Positions 13,451 through 27,522 are shown, counted from the first letter of the stretch. The stretch: DNA of 64,000 bases from Protonemura montana (GCA_947568835.1 OX387605.1:19348418-19412417), one strand, 5' to 3'. A program made the numbers and translations. Notes: generated from the letters alone by a model not told the origin.

Positions 13451-14854
13451 CGGCAATGTTCGCTGTTCAATGCAGCATAGCCTCAATATCATCTCGGTGC
13501 GCAGTAAGACTCACCTGAAAAACGAAAGAAACATGTCGATAAGATTTATGTGTATTGAAAAGAATCAAGAACAGAATTTTCTTTACTATGACATGCCGTT
13601 CATTTCTCTGGGGCAACGGAAGAGTTATGGGATCCAAGTGTAATATATTTTCTTCCACCATGCAATATTTTTACTGTATAATTCGTTTTTTTCTTTCTAT
13701 TTGAAACGAATAAAGTGCATTTATTTATAAGAGCGCGACCTCTGGCGCAACTTTGACACATCTTTCATTTTAACCCGTTCATTTCTTTAAACGCTACCAA
13801 ATGCAGGGGATGTTTTTTTCTCACAAAATAAAACTCAAAATAAAACTCTACCCCTAGCGGGAGTGTTGTTTATTTTCTCTCACTGAACTTGAGCGTTGTC
13901 TGACTCAATTTTAACCACACAATTCATTGTCTCAGAGTAAGTGTGGATCGTTACGCAGGCCTGATACGGAGCCAGATAGTTATTGTAGCTAGCTAGCTAG
14001 TGTAGAGTGTCAGCAATAATGCACTGTGCATATCCCTAATCTAATTTCACCAGCCACGGTGCCGAGACGAAACAGTTTGCATGTAAATACCACGGCTTAA
14101 AGCGAACGCTAACCCCGTGCTACTGTTTGGAAGAAAACAGCCCCCGGTCCCCATTGGCTGCCTCTGCGACCAATAAAAACTTAATAATTACCACTCAAAT
14201 CGTTGTTATTTCCGCTGATTATTTGTCAGATATACTCTATTTTTGAAGTATTGCAATGATTATATAATCTTGGTGTCATGGAAATAAACATGATTTTAAT
14301 ATCTGTAAAGACTCGTCCATTAGTCATGCCAACCTTTTATAAAAACCTTCATTCGCAGAAATCACTGCTAGCGCATTTTTTTTCGGTTCAAACTCAATTT
14401 CCATAGAGCTGCACTCTTGTGTAAAAGCAGACCTTTAGTGTCAGAGGCCAAAATGCGTTTGTTCTCGTTACGGCCTGCGAGTTCAGCTCCAAGTAAAACG
14501 AGATAGCACGCGCATTACGTATGATATAAATGTCAAAGCGTCATCATCCCCGATGATTTTAATGATATTATTCAAATATTAACACATTTGACTGACAATC
14601 CTTTGCCCGTATATTCGCGTCGAAGCTGCTTGTAGGTACCATGTTCAAATCCTTTGTGAGACATGCGAATGGAGTAATTTGGTTTCGTATGGTGCTCGAC
14701 GCCATAGGCCGGGTATTCGGGCCCAGGATCAGAATTCGGGTCACGCGTGTTTCATCAGGACGTGGATTGATCGACTGATCTAGAGAAGGGTGTCTACTTT
14801 CTGCCAGTTTCTGGTTCCTCTGTGTTGTAGTGTGTTGGTGGGCTGCAAATCTAT

Positions 14855-14875
14855 ATGGTGGTGGTGGTGGTGGCA
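14855..14875 (+). repeat. (GGT)n microsatellite
   Basis: About six GGT triplets. On the minus strand they read as His or Pro codons in short frames without further support. Confidence 0.85.
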
Positions 14876-15224
14876 AGGTAAATGGTGGTTAACGCAGAAC
14901 TGACGAGAAAACATAGAAGGCATAGAAATCGACTGCATAACTTTGTTTTGTATAAGAAATACTAGCAAATTGATTTCCCGGATATAAACAGCGATTTGGG
15001 ATGCGAATCGCAGCGCGGTTGTAAGAAATTATGAGAGTTTTGCTTTGAGTCTAATGACCTCTCCGTCGGAAGGAAATAAGATGAAGCATCGGACCAAAAA
15101 AAGTGTACGAAAGCGCCGAGTGGCTGGCGAGGAAACGGCCGAGAAAAAAATGCGTATTAATCAAATTGGCCAACATTATCCGAGCATTCATACTCGTGTA
15201 AAGTTGAACGAAGTATAATTCACT

Positions 15225-15238
15225 CCCCCCCCCCCCCC
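15225..15238 (+). repeat. C14 run
   Basis: Fourteen consecutive C, unlike the A+T-rich surroundings. Confidence 0.9.
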
Positions 15239-17879
15239 GTCGTTGGTCTTGGGGAGTCGTCTCCCTCGTTTCAATCATTAATATCGATTTCACATTAAAA
15301 TATCCGCCACTTTTGTTAGGGTGCGTGCACCGAAAAAAAGGAAATCATAAGACTTGTTGTCAGCATGGCGGGAATAAAATCTGCAACCTCGACCTATGAC
15401 TGATCCCGGAAAGGGAAGCTATGCCAGTGACAACGAAAGGGGATTCCAATAGACCGACATTTTTCTTACAGAAGAACCAGTGCAGAAGGGCGCATCTATA
15501 TAAAACTAAAATTCTATAAATTATTAAAACTTTTCCCCTTTCTTTGTCCGCATATCGCTGTTGGTTCCAATACACGCGATATGCCTTTGCCTCACTTACT
15601 TAAATGAGTTACCATTGTAGCGGATCTCACCGGAAGAAAGATTGATCCGAAATGTCATATAATTTCAACTAATTGATCGAAGTCCAGACAGGAGCAACAT
15701 GCCGTATTCAAGAAACAAGGAAATGTAAAAGCAAAGCAATGTCAATTCCTGGCTTTTAGCTTGCTTTCATTGTGGCTGCGAATCCTTGACCGAAAGTGTA
15801 CGATAGCATGATTAATGGATCCTAGATGCAGATTATGCATTTCATGTCTTCCGTGCACAATTGCATCCTCCTCAATGCAGACAGATCCCACAACACTCCA
15901 TCGCGCTATACACGCCCGCAAGCCGGTTTAAGTTATTATTTATACACAAATCGATATGTACCCCGACCAATCCCAGCACTTCTCGCTAATCACTCGTGTT
16001 AATTAGAGAAAACTAATCGGCACGTTAATGTGAAGCCCATCTGCAAACGTTGGCTGCTTCCCAGACACTCTCGGTGCCAACTTCGAGATGCCACTGCCAT
16101 CTTCCGGTGACCTCCTTTAGTCAATCCAGAGTCTGCCAGTCTATCTTTCGTTTATATCGCCTGTTCCAAACCGATCCATTATTCTTTGTACACCACATGC
16201 TGTTTGCAAAATGAGAGGGAGACACTTTATTGAGAGAGCTGGCAAAACTCGGGACAGAAATGAGGAATGGCTAACGTCATGGTGAAAATTTGCTGCAAAT
16301 GGATATAGAATTTATAAATCGATTTGTGTTTATATGGATTGTTTTCCAATTCACATTATTGATGATACATCAACTACAAGTGTCAGTGTTTTTTTTTTTA
16401 TCTACACAAACGCAGTGTTTCAAAAATCACGGAAGTTATGCCACCAATTTACACCAATCAAAAAAAAAAAAACCCGTTCATTCAAAATTCCTTTCAAAAC
16501 TTGCACATAAACTCGGGGTGGTCTCGAACACAGTGACAATGTAATCCATCAATTTATACACATGTTATGCCGGGCGACGTAATTAATACACTGAACGCTA
16601 GATGATAAAATGGCAAACAACAATATGATCAATCGCCTTATCCCAGCGGTGATGGCAGCGTGACAATATCCATCACCAATCATGCCTGCGAAAGTGTGTC
16701 GCCCGCCACGTCGCGTTCCGGTAAATGCCAGGAAAATGGGGAAAATGCCACGAAGCATTGACACGACGTTGCTCGTCTGCTGGGAGCTCAACGACGCAAG
16801 GCAAAAAACGTGTTTTTCTTGGTAGAAGCGACATGTTCACAAAGACAAGGAAACTTAAGGGACACGTAGTATTCCTTTTAGCACTTAGCCAACAGATACG
16901 GAACTCTCCTGTCATTAAGTTCGTATGATACCTGATGTTACTTTGAAAATTGTAAGTACGACACATACAAGACGGTTACAAGAAGAAGTTGTGTTTCACG
17001 TGACACAATTTCATTGTTTTCTTCGTTATTGTGGATGAACTTTTGAACGATTCGCTTAAAAAAATAAAATGCCACCGAACGTGGCTTGTGACTAATTTTC
17101 TGACACGAGGCCTATTTTGTGTGACGTTCCACCGAGCTTTTCAAAACGAAAAAAAAGGACACCGGCTAAACTCTGTGCGTCATCGCAATGAACTCGACTC
17201 GACGAAGATTTGAAACGGCATGCCTGAACCATTTACACTCGTTTCTACACAATGGGCCTAACGCTTGCGGACTCGTTTGTGAAAGGAGCTGACACTGCAA
17301 ACTCGTATCTCAATCAACTGGCATCTCGATGATTGGATAAAAGCTAAAACACACACGAATTGGCACCAACCAAAATGTCATTCACGAAAAGCCTCGTTAA
17401 CCAAATACACAATCACTATCGGTATTATTATATAATCGCAATTGTTTGGCGCTTACACAATAGAACCAAGTTGATTTCATGCAGAACTCATCTGTCCAGA
17501 GACACAATGGTAGTGTCATTGTGACGTTAAAGTACGCAATAACACAGCTCGTTTTCGCTCCAAGTCCTCTCGAGAAAAGCGTTGACTGGCTGTCTGCTGG
17601 CTGCGTTGTTAGCGCGATGGCGAAGAAAAACTTCTGCGTTTGTCATTTACACCACAGATTTATATAATAATGCGACGACAAGATAAGTAATAAGCGACTG
17701 AAGATTTAAATCTCTAGAAACTACAGCGTAGTACGCAGCGCGTTCAGGGATATTGCAATAAATAAGAACGAAAAAGGACAGCAAAAGACGCCCACCTCAA
17801 CGGTGTAGACCTTAAATAGCGACATATATAAAAAAAGCATGGGTACTGTTTTGTTTCCCATACATTTTTCAGCGAATGA

Positions 17880-18030
17880 AGCGTCTGACAGCAAGTGGCG
17901 TCGCGACGCTCCCACGAGCGTCGTGGTCTTTGTCAGCAGTTTTTCAATCAATTTCCTCGGCGCGTCCGACGTCGCTGCTTCGTTCCTATACGCTCGTATG
18001 ACGTCGTTGTTTACAGCGCAGCTCGGGCGC
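17880..18030. other. CpG-dense patch with GCGTCG hairpin
   Basis: It includes GGCGTCGCGACGCTCCCACG, whose GACGCTC/GAGCGTC arms (about 17905-17925) can form a small stem, and CGCGTCCGACGTCGCTGC further on. A short plus-strand frame crosses it without recognisable domains. Confidence 0.5.
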
Positions 18031-20935
18031 TCGTCCGTGAAAATTAATTAAGAAGATTAATTGCAGGCGCTTAGCTCGCGAGACGTCATAATAAATGTCT
18101 CGGATGTGAATAGCAAGGATTGTTGAACAAGTTCACCCGAAGACGTCGCTGCACTGCAGTGAAAGTAATTCGAAAAGCAAATCGAAACGTTTTCTTGCGA
18201 ATTACAACAGATTAATCACGAAGAATGTCCATTGCAAATAACGAAAACAAGACGCGCATACTTTCAATCTCTTTGAACTTTGAAGAACTTTGTGAAAAAT
18301 GTTTCACGTTTATTTGAAACGTTAATTTATGCGGAATGCATTCTCATTTAGCATTGCGTGTGAGACGATGTCTACGCACAAGATCGTGCGTTGGAAGATG
18401 AACACGCTTAGATTAGAAAGGGACGCTTCGCTTTGTTTGTACATGGTTTGGTAAGGGGGAGGGGTGAAGAGGCACTCTTTCTTATTCGCCTCCTCGTCGT
18501 CTTCTTAGAGATGTCCTCAGAGATGGTTTCGGTCCAGATATGTGAACAGAAACGTGGTCAGATCCAAACTATTTGTCATTCTCATACACAAGTCGAGTCC
18601 GAGTCCGAATTCGAAATCACAAACGCAGTCCGCGTACGCACGTCCGTTGCCGCACAATTCAAACGTCATCTCGTTTCATATGATATTGATTTGCTCAAAA
18701 ATTTCGCATTACAGAGAACCCAGACACGGTGTAGTAGCTACATACGATGAGCAAATATTTCTCCATGAACCAGATGAAGAGCAATTTCACTGCCAAGTAA
18801 ATTCAGAGAGGAAAGGTTGAAGTGGCAGTTATGACAGAGCATATAGCAAGAGTCAGTATGCGCTTGGATTGAAATTTTTGGCTCATTCAGACCGGGAAGA
18901 TCTTGGCACAGCCCGAAACGCATAAAAGAGGCCGGTAGAGCAGGTACACCAGTACGATATACACCAGTGTTGAACCTTCATCTGGATTCTGAAATTCTAC
19001 TTCAGATTCCTCCCGACTTTTTACACCCTAATATGAAAGAAACCAAATAAAGGAATGTATATGTGTACAAGGATATCCACTCTACACACAAGTCTAAAGG
19101 GAAAAGGAACCAGAAATAAGGGAAGAATACCCAGAGGCGGAAAATGTGAGTGGTGGGAAAACTGGCGAGACGCTAATACAAACTCTTAGTTCTGCTTACT
19201 GCACAATTGAGTCCTCCACTCAACAGCAACAGCACGAGAGTCGCGTTCACAACATTCGGATCGATTCTCAAACTCTCCTGTTTTGTTTCAAATAAGAAGT
19301 ATTGGATCTCGCCGAGAGTATCTTGTTTTCAAACACGCGTCTGTAACCACCATTGGCACTGGCAGTGTGAAATAGTGTACATGCCTCTAGTCTTGTAGAC
19401 TTAGACCCTAGACAATCATCGCGCCATGGAGCAAGCAGCACGGCACCAGCTGAATAGCTGGGAGCGCAGTGCCGAGGAGCAGTGTGATCCATAAATCCCT
19501 TCGGAGGTAATGGAGGATTCGTTTGTCTTGTTCCATTAACGCGTGTGGCGCGCGGATGATACGAGCGAACTGCGACGTGTAATCAACAATCAGACCCCCA
19601 CCTAGCCACCCAGCAAACCACCCCCAGAAACCACCCTCGGGCTAGCAGAAGAAAAGAAACCTTGACGACAATGTAGCACGACAAAAACCATACATTAGCT
19701 CGGGGAAAAAAGAACCTTATCTGCAAAATAAACCAATAAAAGTCAGCTCCGATGGTGTGGCAAGCGTTAAAGGTATACACAATTATGTAGAAAAGCGTGG
19801 GGAGAGTAGTATGTACAATTCGTGTTTTTCTATTCTCGGCTTGCACCTTTATGTAGACTTCTTGCAGAGAGAAGAAAAACACGTACGCTACTTTTAACGT
19901 CGTTGATGTCAGGTAAGACAGATCATAACAGTTCAAGAATGCCTAACTTTTATGAAAATTCGATGAAAAAACTAGTATCCTAGCAAATTGGCACGAGGCA
20001 GATTAATGGGAGATGGGCACCGTTCAGGTAAATCCTAACGATAACATGCAAGCATGCTCGGGTGTCTTTAGAATGTGTCGCTAATTAATCAAAGAGTGAT
20101 TCCTTGTATCGTGATTACTGCTATATAGTCAGTGTGCACACCGGCTGCTGCTAAATTGGCTCGAATAGCAACTAATTCCTGACGGCGACGATGGATAATT
20201 AAACTTGACGAACAATTTATGATAAAGCAGATTACGACAATTGGCATGTTGTGTCAACATGCAAAGGCGCAGGCGAAGGTACACAATTAGAACTAAATGG
20301 CACACGGGAGGGCGGCGCCAGCGAATCCCCGATCAAAGTAAGTTCGGGGAATCAACGTAGTTTATATACGGATGTGCTTGAAGAGGGACGAAAGATCGTC
20401 GAGTCTTCAATAATTCAGAGCGTCCAGGAAATTCGAACGTTTACGTTCGCTCATAACTTACCTGAAAGTTTTGATGTTTATTTTAATTTCTCTGTCCGTT
20501 CGTTCGGAACGAGTTTGACGGAAATGTGGATGATTAAAAATTATCATAAAATCTCTCATATTTCTTAATTAAAAATCAAGTTTTTCTCTCGTTTTCTTTT
20601 TAATTTGTCTTCATTATCCCGTACCGTGCGAGAGCACTCGCGGATTAATTAGGTGCTGAGCGGAAACATGGACTTCTCCGCTGGCTGGAAACCACTTGCC
20701 TTCTTTCGCGCCAGACAAAGGCAAAAATAAAGCAAAAATGCGCTGCTAGGTTGTGTACAGCTAGAGTATATAATTGCACGTCATGAGAGTGCAGCGAACT
20801 TTCTGATAACTGATCAGTTGAACTACTTTAAAGACTTGAGCTAAGAACGATTTAATATCACCGATATCAACGTAGGATAAAGGGACAGAGCGTTAGTTAG
20901 CGTACCGCTTTGATTAACGAACGGGAGTCCCGTTT

Positions 20936-21150
20936 CGAGGTGCCAGAATGTACAGTGGAGGTGCCCGGTTAGCGAAGGTAACCAATATTCATTACAAATG
21001 TTGCTCACTTTGCACAGAATTATCAGTTCCCGCAAAATAGAAGCATGCATACATCCATGTTTAACTAGAGAGGATCTGGCGACCTAAGATGCCTAAGTAT
21101 CTGCTTCCAGGAAGAAGGTACTGCAATGCTCTGCGGGCTGCGTTCAGGGG
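20936..21150 (-). repeat. Minus-strand pair of the dispersed module
   Basis: An exact GTGGAGGTGCC (minus-strand GGCACCTCCAC) lies at 20955-20965. A short GAGGTGCC precedes it at 20938-20945. About 155 bp further on, the reverse complement of 21110-21150 reads CCCCTGAACGCAGCCCGCAG, then AGCATTGCAGTACCTTCTTCC, matching the same two-box module as 11715-12115. Orientation is opposite to that array. Confidence 0.6.
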
Positions 21151-22845
21151 AAAACATTTTTCTTGGAATTCTCTTTACCGAGATGCTGACCTGAAGGTAA
21201 TGAGTGAAACGTGGATAAATTAGGGCTTGAAGAGCATGACAGAACGTGTTTGTGATGTTATTAATTCCAATCTCCATTATATTAACTTTCCATCATGCGG
21301 TTCTGAGGAGAGTGAGTTATGCTATCTGGAAATCTAGTTAACTGGAAACTGGAGAATTTATCAAACATTAACAAACTCTTTGTAAAATTCATGAGGTAAA
21401 GGAAGCGGTATGGTTACCAACAATAACCGCAGATAAAAAAAATTGTAATATCTTGGAAGAAAATCAATTAGTAAAATGCGTTGAAACTCCCCGAAATAAT
21501 ATGCCCCTCAAAACGTTGCGCACTATTTTTGTCGACAATTTCCCAGCATATTATAGCGGGAATGTAACGAAATACCAGCGCTAGTTTATTATTTTGACTA
21601 AAAAGTTACAACTTTGAGCCAGAAATGCTGTTGGGAAAGCGTAACTTTTCATCTAAGAGTCATAACATTGTATCAATGTCATCGAAAGGTTCCATCATTG
21701 GCTCCTCAAGTGCCCAGAGACGCCCTTGCACCCTCTCGCGGGGGCTGTCCCGTGCAAATTATTTACGCACTCGCTTTTAAAAATCTCATAAAATTAAGTT
21801 ATTTCCTCGTAGTAAAAGTTCGCTATGAGACCCTAGGAATTTTCCTAACTATTACGAACCGAAAGGAAAACATTTTTTCAAGGCTACGTATGAGGAAAGC
21901 GTATGAAGTAGATGGAAAAGCAAAAGCAGCAGCGGAAATGTTAAAATCGGATTAGACTTTCCGAGTTGCACAACGAACTTTTGACGTCAATTTAATAACG
22001 GCTAATACATACGTAAGCTGCAACGAGTTTGCCATAAGCGAAACCGCACAGAAAAGCTTACGCTTTAATAAAGAAGACCCCAAAAACAAGGCGCACAGAT
22101 ATTTCACCCAACGAATGCACAACGAGTGACACAACACAATCCCTCGAACCCATGTGATCGCATCTCTCAAATCAAAATCACTCGTCACGCCACATTTCAA
22201 AAAAAGTTATACACCGAAATTTCTCAAATCCGACCCCCAATAGCAGCTAAAAGTTTCTCAAATGTCACAGCACCATATGTCTACAACTTCTTTATAGACC
22301 ATTGAGTGAAAGATCAGCCAGTGATATTTCATTCAACATTTCGCCCTCTGTATTGGGAAAGCCCAGCGCGTGAATCGGTTCTCGACTCGCGACTCGCACG
22401 TTCGCGCTTTTCTAACGGTTTCTGCGAGTCGCAATGAAAGATGAGAACGAGCGCGTTCTCAATAGGAAATCGTATCGGGATACACCTTCCTTCCGTTCGC
22501 CCAGCACATGGGAAGGAATTGCCCGTTTTATTCCACGGCCAGCGAAATGAGTTATGGACTACGAGGTAGCGACCACTAGACCGCAACATTTTCGTAACGG
22601 CGTTTACCAATACCAGGGTCAGAGATAACGAGCATGGTATTTTGATGGGTGAATTATTCTGCCTGGGAAATTACGGCTTGACGGTAAGAGAGAGCTGAGA
22701 GATAGTTACGTAATTCTAGTGGATATTCTGATGCTGTTCGAAGATCGAGCGTCCCCTTTTGGTTGTCATTTACCCTAACGATGGGTTTGACCCTCGAAAA
22801 GCTGGTAAATATACGACAATGTGTATGAAACGTGTGCAATCTAGC

Positions 22846-22887
22846 GGCGATGGCGGCGGCGGCGGCGGCGGCGGAGGCGGCGGCGGT
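22846..22887 (+). repeat. (GGC)n microsatellite
   Basis: About 11-12 imperfect GGC triplets occur, with single GAT/GGA interruptions. On the minus strand they would read as polyalanine and on the plus strand as polyglycine in short frames. Neither frame has other coding support. Confidence 0.9.
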
Positions 22888-23344
22888 GCCACGAAAATTA
22901 TGAAAGCAATTTTGCATCGTTTCGTGCCACTATGCATTCAAATTAGATTTTAATATTAGAAAATGGCTTGTATACTTTTTCCATTAAAGTCGCGAAATTA
23001 AAGTTTTGGATTAACATAGTGAACCACATGAAAATCATTACAACAATGAAATTAAAATATTCTTTTGTCATGGGGAAGTGAAATTTTCTTTTTGACAATT
23101 CATAAGCAGAACGGGAAACAAAGACAGTCGTTTTCCTGGCCATTGTTCTGTTTTCTTGGCACAGTAAACACGAAAAAAATACGAACTGCCCAACATTTGT
23201 AATCATGCCACTAACTGCATTTACTTCCATTCTAGACGGTAAACAACCTCTCCCCAACAACCGAGGCAGACGCCTCATCGCTGAGATTAATCAATAAAAC
23301 ATTTCACACTATGTCGCAATCAAACTCCCATGATAGTTAAAGAA

Positions 23345-23535
23345 GCGTAGTTAGCCTTGCACCCCGTCTGGGTAAGCCCCTGAGGTAGCAAATAAGGGTG
23401 TCCTCCAATGACCTACGACCCACAGTAATCCCCTTACCCTTCCACCCTACCTACGGGCTGCAAGACTGGTGACAGGGGTACACGCACAGCGTAGTAACCT
23501 GGATGCAATCGTCACGGAGAGCTTTTAGTGAACGG
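23345..23535. other. GC-richer block, unidentified (possible repeat fragment)
   Basis: About 190 bp of GC-richer DNA (for example CACCCCGTCTGGGTAAGCCC near 23361) lies between A+T-rich flanks. No frame of 60 codons or more, no RNA fold and no family are recognisable. Confidence 0.3.
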
Positions 23536-25164
23536 GGCTAAAACAGGCAACAGCGTGAGTGCTGCATCTACTAACTAGGTAAATGCACGGAAACTAGTAA
23601 ACAACAAAAAGGCATGGTAATTATTTTTACACGCAACTGGTGCGCTACTTGTTGTGTATAAGTTACTAGAATATAAGCTGTGACGCCAATAAAAGGTACT
23701 AGCTAGCAGTGTAATTAAAATGCGAGAGATTGTGGAAGGGTGGTACCGTTGTATTTTGTATGTTAACTGGCTATGATTATTAAGACGTGCCTTTTTTTGT
23801 GTGATTGATAAAACAAAGTACAAGGAGATGACTGACGTGATGGAGATCGACTTCGTTTTTTTAAATTTGAATGTGTAAATGGAATACAGAATCGATGACG
23901 GTTATTTACATGTATTTCTCGGTGTGAGCGTAAACACACTGATTTTCAAACTGCAGGTTAACTTATTTCCACGGCAGGTCCTGAAATTTGAATTGTTAAT
24001 TTCGTTTGTGATATGTAAATCGTAAGCTACAGGTAAATGCGATAAAAATTGGCATGTCCCCGAAACGAGATGGCAATATGTCAATTTTTTGAACGTACCA
24101 GCCACGCGAGGCATATATTTTGTGACACGCGAAATTGTAATACGAAGCGGGCGTGCAATTAAGGAGGCTTTCTCCAAAGAGTACAGGGGAATATATCGTT
24201 AGGTGAAAAAAATTCAAAACATTTTTTGCACAAGTCAACATTGGGTATAGATCAGACGACGATCAGATAGACGTTCTGTAATGATGAATGAAACGTGTTT
24301 GCTTAGAATCCAAATCCCTAGGATGACCTTTCTCTGTTTTCTTCGTTTTACAAAACAAAGAAACGGAGAACTGTCGCGTTCTCGAAAATAATCGCGACAA
24401 ACAATAAATGAATTCCTGTCCCGACGACGTCACGTCGAGCATGACGTTTCCGACTCAAGCATAATGAGGAAATATTCCCGCCATTTGTGTAATGAAATTA
24501 TTCGATTTGCTAGCGAAGCTTCAGCTGTGTAACTACCCGCGAGACTCGAGAGACTCATTGGTACACGGAGCGCAAGAAAACCATTGCAAATGCTAAGAAA
24601 TTGAATTCACTCGGTGGTTTTTCCAAAGCGAGCACGACGTTCTCTCTTTCTTTTACACATAAATTAATTATGGTCGTCTATACAAGGAAGGTCCAGCCAG
24701 CCAGCAGCCTCCTAAGAGGAATGAATCCGGTAGAGAAGCTGCGCTGATAAGTTGCAGGCGTCCACAGAACCGTTACCCCAGCAGGCTTCTGTTTAAGGGT
24801 TGTCTGTTCTGAAAGTGAAGTAGGTTAGCGCCGGCCTCGGCCGTCAAGTCGCTCGCGTAGGGTACACGGCGTCGAGGAGGAATATTGATCTGCAAAGGGA
24901 GCGGAACCATGACAATTGTCAGAGCAGACCAGAGGCAGAAAAAACCAGCTAGCGAGAGGAAAACATTCAAAGAGTTTATGCGAGCGCCGTCGTCGACGAC
25001 GAATGAACAGAGTTATGTCGACGCATCATTGTGCGTTATGATACCGAGGCCTCAGAGTCCCAAATAAAAAGCAATACGCAAACAGCTCAATAGAAGCAAC
25101 GAAGATAAGCGAATCTTATCAAAAGACTCGACTTTGTATAGAATATGAAAATAATAGAGAGCTG

Positions 25165-25203
25165 AATCTCTCTCTCTCGCTCTTAAACTCTCTCTCGCTG
25201 TGT
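25165..25203 (+). repeat. CT-rich interrupted microsatellite
   Basis: CTCTCTCTCTCGCTC and CTCTCTCGCTG blocks are separated by a short A-rich gap. Confidence 0.8.
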
Positions 25204-25434
25204 GTTGTTTGCGTGTACCTATACAAACAAATTGAATTTATCCGCGTTCGAAGAAGTATACTCGTCTCCCACAGAATAATTCGCATATTTTATTTTGATA
25301 AAATAATGTTTTCTTGAGTTGCAAAGTAATTTCACCGAGGAATATTATGGTCTTCGTGCCAGCTTAATATTAGAAGAATGTTTTCGTATGTGATGCTCAC
25401 AGATATTTCATCTTTTAGAGCATAAAAGTCTAAA

Positions 25435-25874
25435 ATGTATTCCATTTCGTTTGCCCAGCTTCTCATCCTAGTTGGTGTGCTATACGGCGATGTACTTGAG
25501 GCAACAGAAAAAGGTAAAGGTTGTGTGATCGCCAAAAGAAACGTCATCCGTTTGATCTACGGCGATACGTACGCATCAGAGATCATATATAATAATATGT
25601 GGACCATTATTCATATAAAAAAAAACGATCCATTCGTTTGAATTCGATGTGCGACCACGCTACATTTACTATCTATATCAGTGAGCCAGTTTTATATAAC
25701 CAAACACACGAATTACATCGTATCTATGGATTTGGGATGATGAGCTTGGAAGCGTTTGATCTCGATTTGCTATATCCCGATGAATTCACAACTTGGAAAA
25801 AAATAGAAAGCACGAAATGCGTATGTATGAAAATTGCGAGTAACACGATGAAGCGTCGAGCGGCGTTTTTGTAA
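25435..25874 (+). other. Candidate small secreted protein split by a -1 frame change
   Basis: The first frame (25435-25641, 68 codons) starts with ATG in an A-rich context (A at -3). It has a signal-peptide-like N-terminus, with hydrophobic residues about 6-18 (FAQLLILVGVLYG). It stops at 25641. A second frame (25599-25874) lies at -1 relative to it. Between them is an A9 run (25617-25625) followed by C, and in the first frame this reads as the heptamer A AAA AAC. A slip there would join the two into about 146 codons. The second part has acidic and Cys-containing stretches but no known domain. Explanations include a chance overlap of two short frames, an A-run indel in a pseudogene or assembly, or true frameshifting. 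No family is recognised. Confidence 0.2.
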
Positions 25875-27511
25875 GCTTACTATATACGCTTTGAGTTGGA
25901 CAAGGTTTTTACAATAAACAGCTTTGTTAAATATACATGATATGTGTGTGAAAGTTGCTTTTAATCCCAGAAGTTTAAACCCTCTTCGTTTTGCGTACAT
26001 AGAGCGGTCCGGCAACAACCAACCATTGCCTACACCGTGACATTGCGACGATATCTTTTGGCAATCTCAAAAAGCCAACTGCGTTTCTTACAGAAAACCG
26101 TCATTGACCAAACAACCGTTGAAAACTCTGTTATAAGTTACCATCATCAATCACAAAAGTGTCGCTAAAGATGTCAATAAGAAGTGAGATCTAGAATTCA
26201 ATCAATTCTTCTGTGTAATGAACGAAAGTGAAGGGAGGTGTGGATGGTGGCAATGGATACCATTCACTCAGATTGGCTTCAGAAACGGGTCTTCCGAGTT
26301 CCGAGCTGTCCGAAAGCGAGAGGGCAAAGTAGGTCTGGCTAGAGAGACATCTGACACACGACAGAGACGGATCACCTAAGCGACGGATTTGTTTGCGTTG
26401 CCATCCAATGTCGGAAGCAAAACCATTACTAAGCTGAGTAATCATTAATCAAATCTAATCACTTATGCTAAGGAGTTTATTTAAATGGCGAGTTGAGAAA
26501 GGGTGGCGTACGGGCAACCAAAATGACAAAAGTTTCTACGATTGTGTGCCTGTGGTCGGGTAAAGTTTTAAGCCAAGTAAGGCAAGGGGTGGAAAAATGG
26601 GTATGCCTATATATATCTCCCTCTCTTTCGAGGAAAAATGCTTTTCATAAACTTTTCTCACGCCTTCATATTACCTGTACGAGGGTATTTAAAGAGTTAA
26701 ACTTAAAAAAATTTCTCACAAAAATATTCCGAGTGGTCTTTTTAAAACAGGTACGAGAAAAAAATAAAAGTTCAAACATTCTTTTTCAGTTCTAATATTA
26801 AACGTAACGCCATCAATTAAGCCTCGAACCTGAATTCAAACTAAATTCCCTCAAAAGACGGTGAATATCGCACAGAGGTTTATTCAAAACGAACATCTGG
26901 CGAATGCAATATGGCCAACGAGCACGACTGGTAATCCAACGCAAAGATATTGCCCATTTCGCTGTATTCATCCCTCCATACCTAGCCTCGTGACACGACA
27001 TGCGGCACAAGACAAAGTCTTAATTAACCCTTCTTGCAGCCCCGGTGTAACACTACTACCAGTTGAATCACTCCGACCTTTGGTTCATTTAAACTTGCAC
27101 AATATATAATTAGTGCTGAGCTACGTAAAACCACGACAGCCACGCGCAGAGTTATACAGTTTTACACCAATTCCAACATGCTGATAAGGCATCATTATAC
27201 CCAAGCCAGGAGCTATAATGGGTCGCATAAAATTTGTAAAGGTGTGTATACCGATGTCGGAAAAGTAAGCGGAGGGGATAAACGAAAAGCTTTATGTGCC
27301 TAGATACACTTGTTCTACTTTGTGAGCGGCGTCGGAATTCAGAATTTAGAGTCGACGCCGAGCATGAAACGTTTCTGTTGAAATGCAACGTACGTCGAGG
27401 CCAAGTTTTAAATGTGTACTCGATGAATTAATTGCAAATAGCTTGTTTTATTAGGTACTAAAGGTGCTTGCATATTTTAAAGATAACTAAAAGCACTCTC
27501 TTTGCACAGTG

Positions 27512-27522
27512 GTGGAGGTGCC
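27512..27522 (-). repeat. GGCACCTCCAC-family site (exact)
   Basis: This is an exact minus-strand copy. It is followed by GGGTTCAAGCTGGC, which resembles an RNA polymerase III B box (GGTTCRANNCC). The copy at 56761 is followed by the similar AAGTTCAAGCTC, so these two define a sub-group sharing more than the core word. Confidence 0.6.

Larger units (their letters stand above)
12116..20935. other. No confidently supported gene
   Basis: A+T-rich, with the G13, C14 and GGT repeats, the CpG-dense patch at 17880-18030, TAGC tandem units near 13990-14002 and the questionable Cys-rich frame at 13282-13450. TAATTAAT-rich stretches (for example 12371-12384) could bind homeodomain factors but are expected in such DNA. 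Confidence 0.55.

Noticed and set aside
22654..22953. Polyalanine or polyglycine protein frames over the GGC repeat
   Set aside because: Both strands are open only because of the repeat. No flanking domain or homology is visible.
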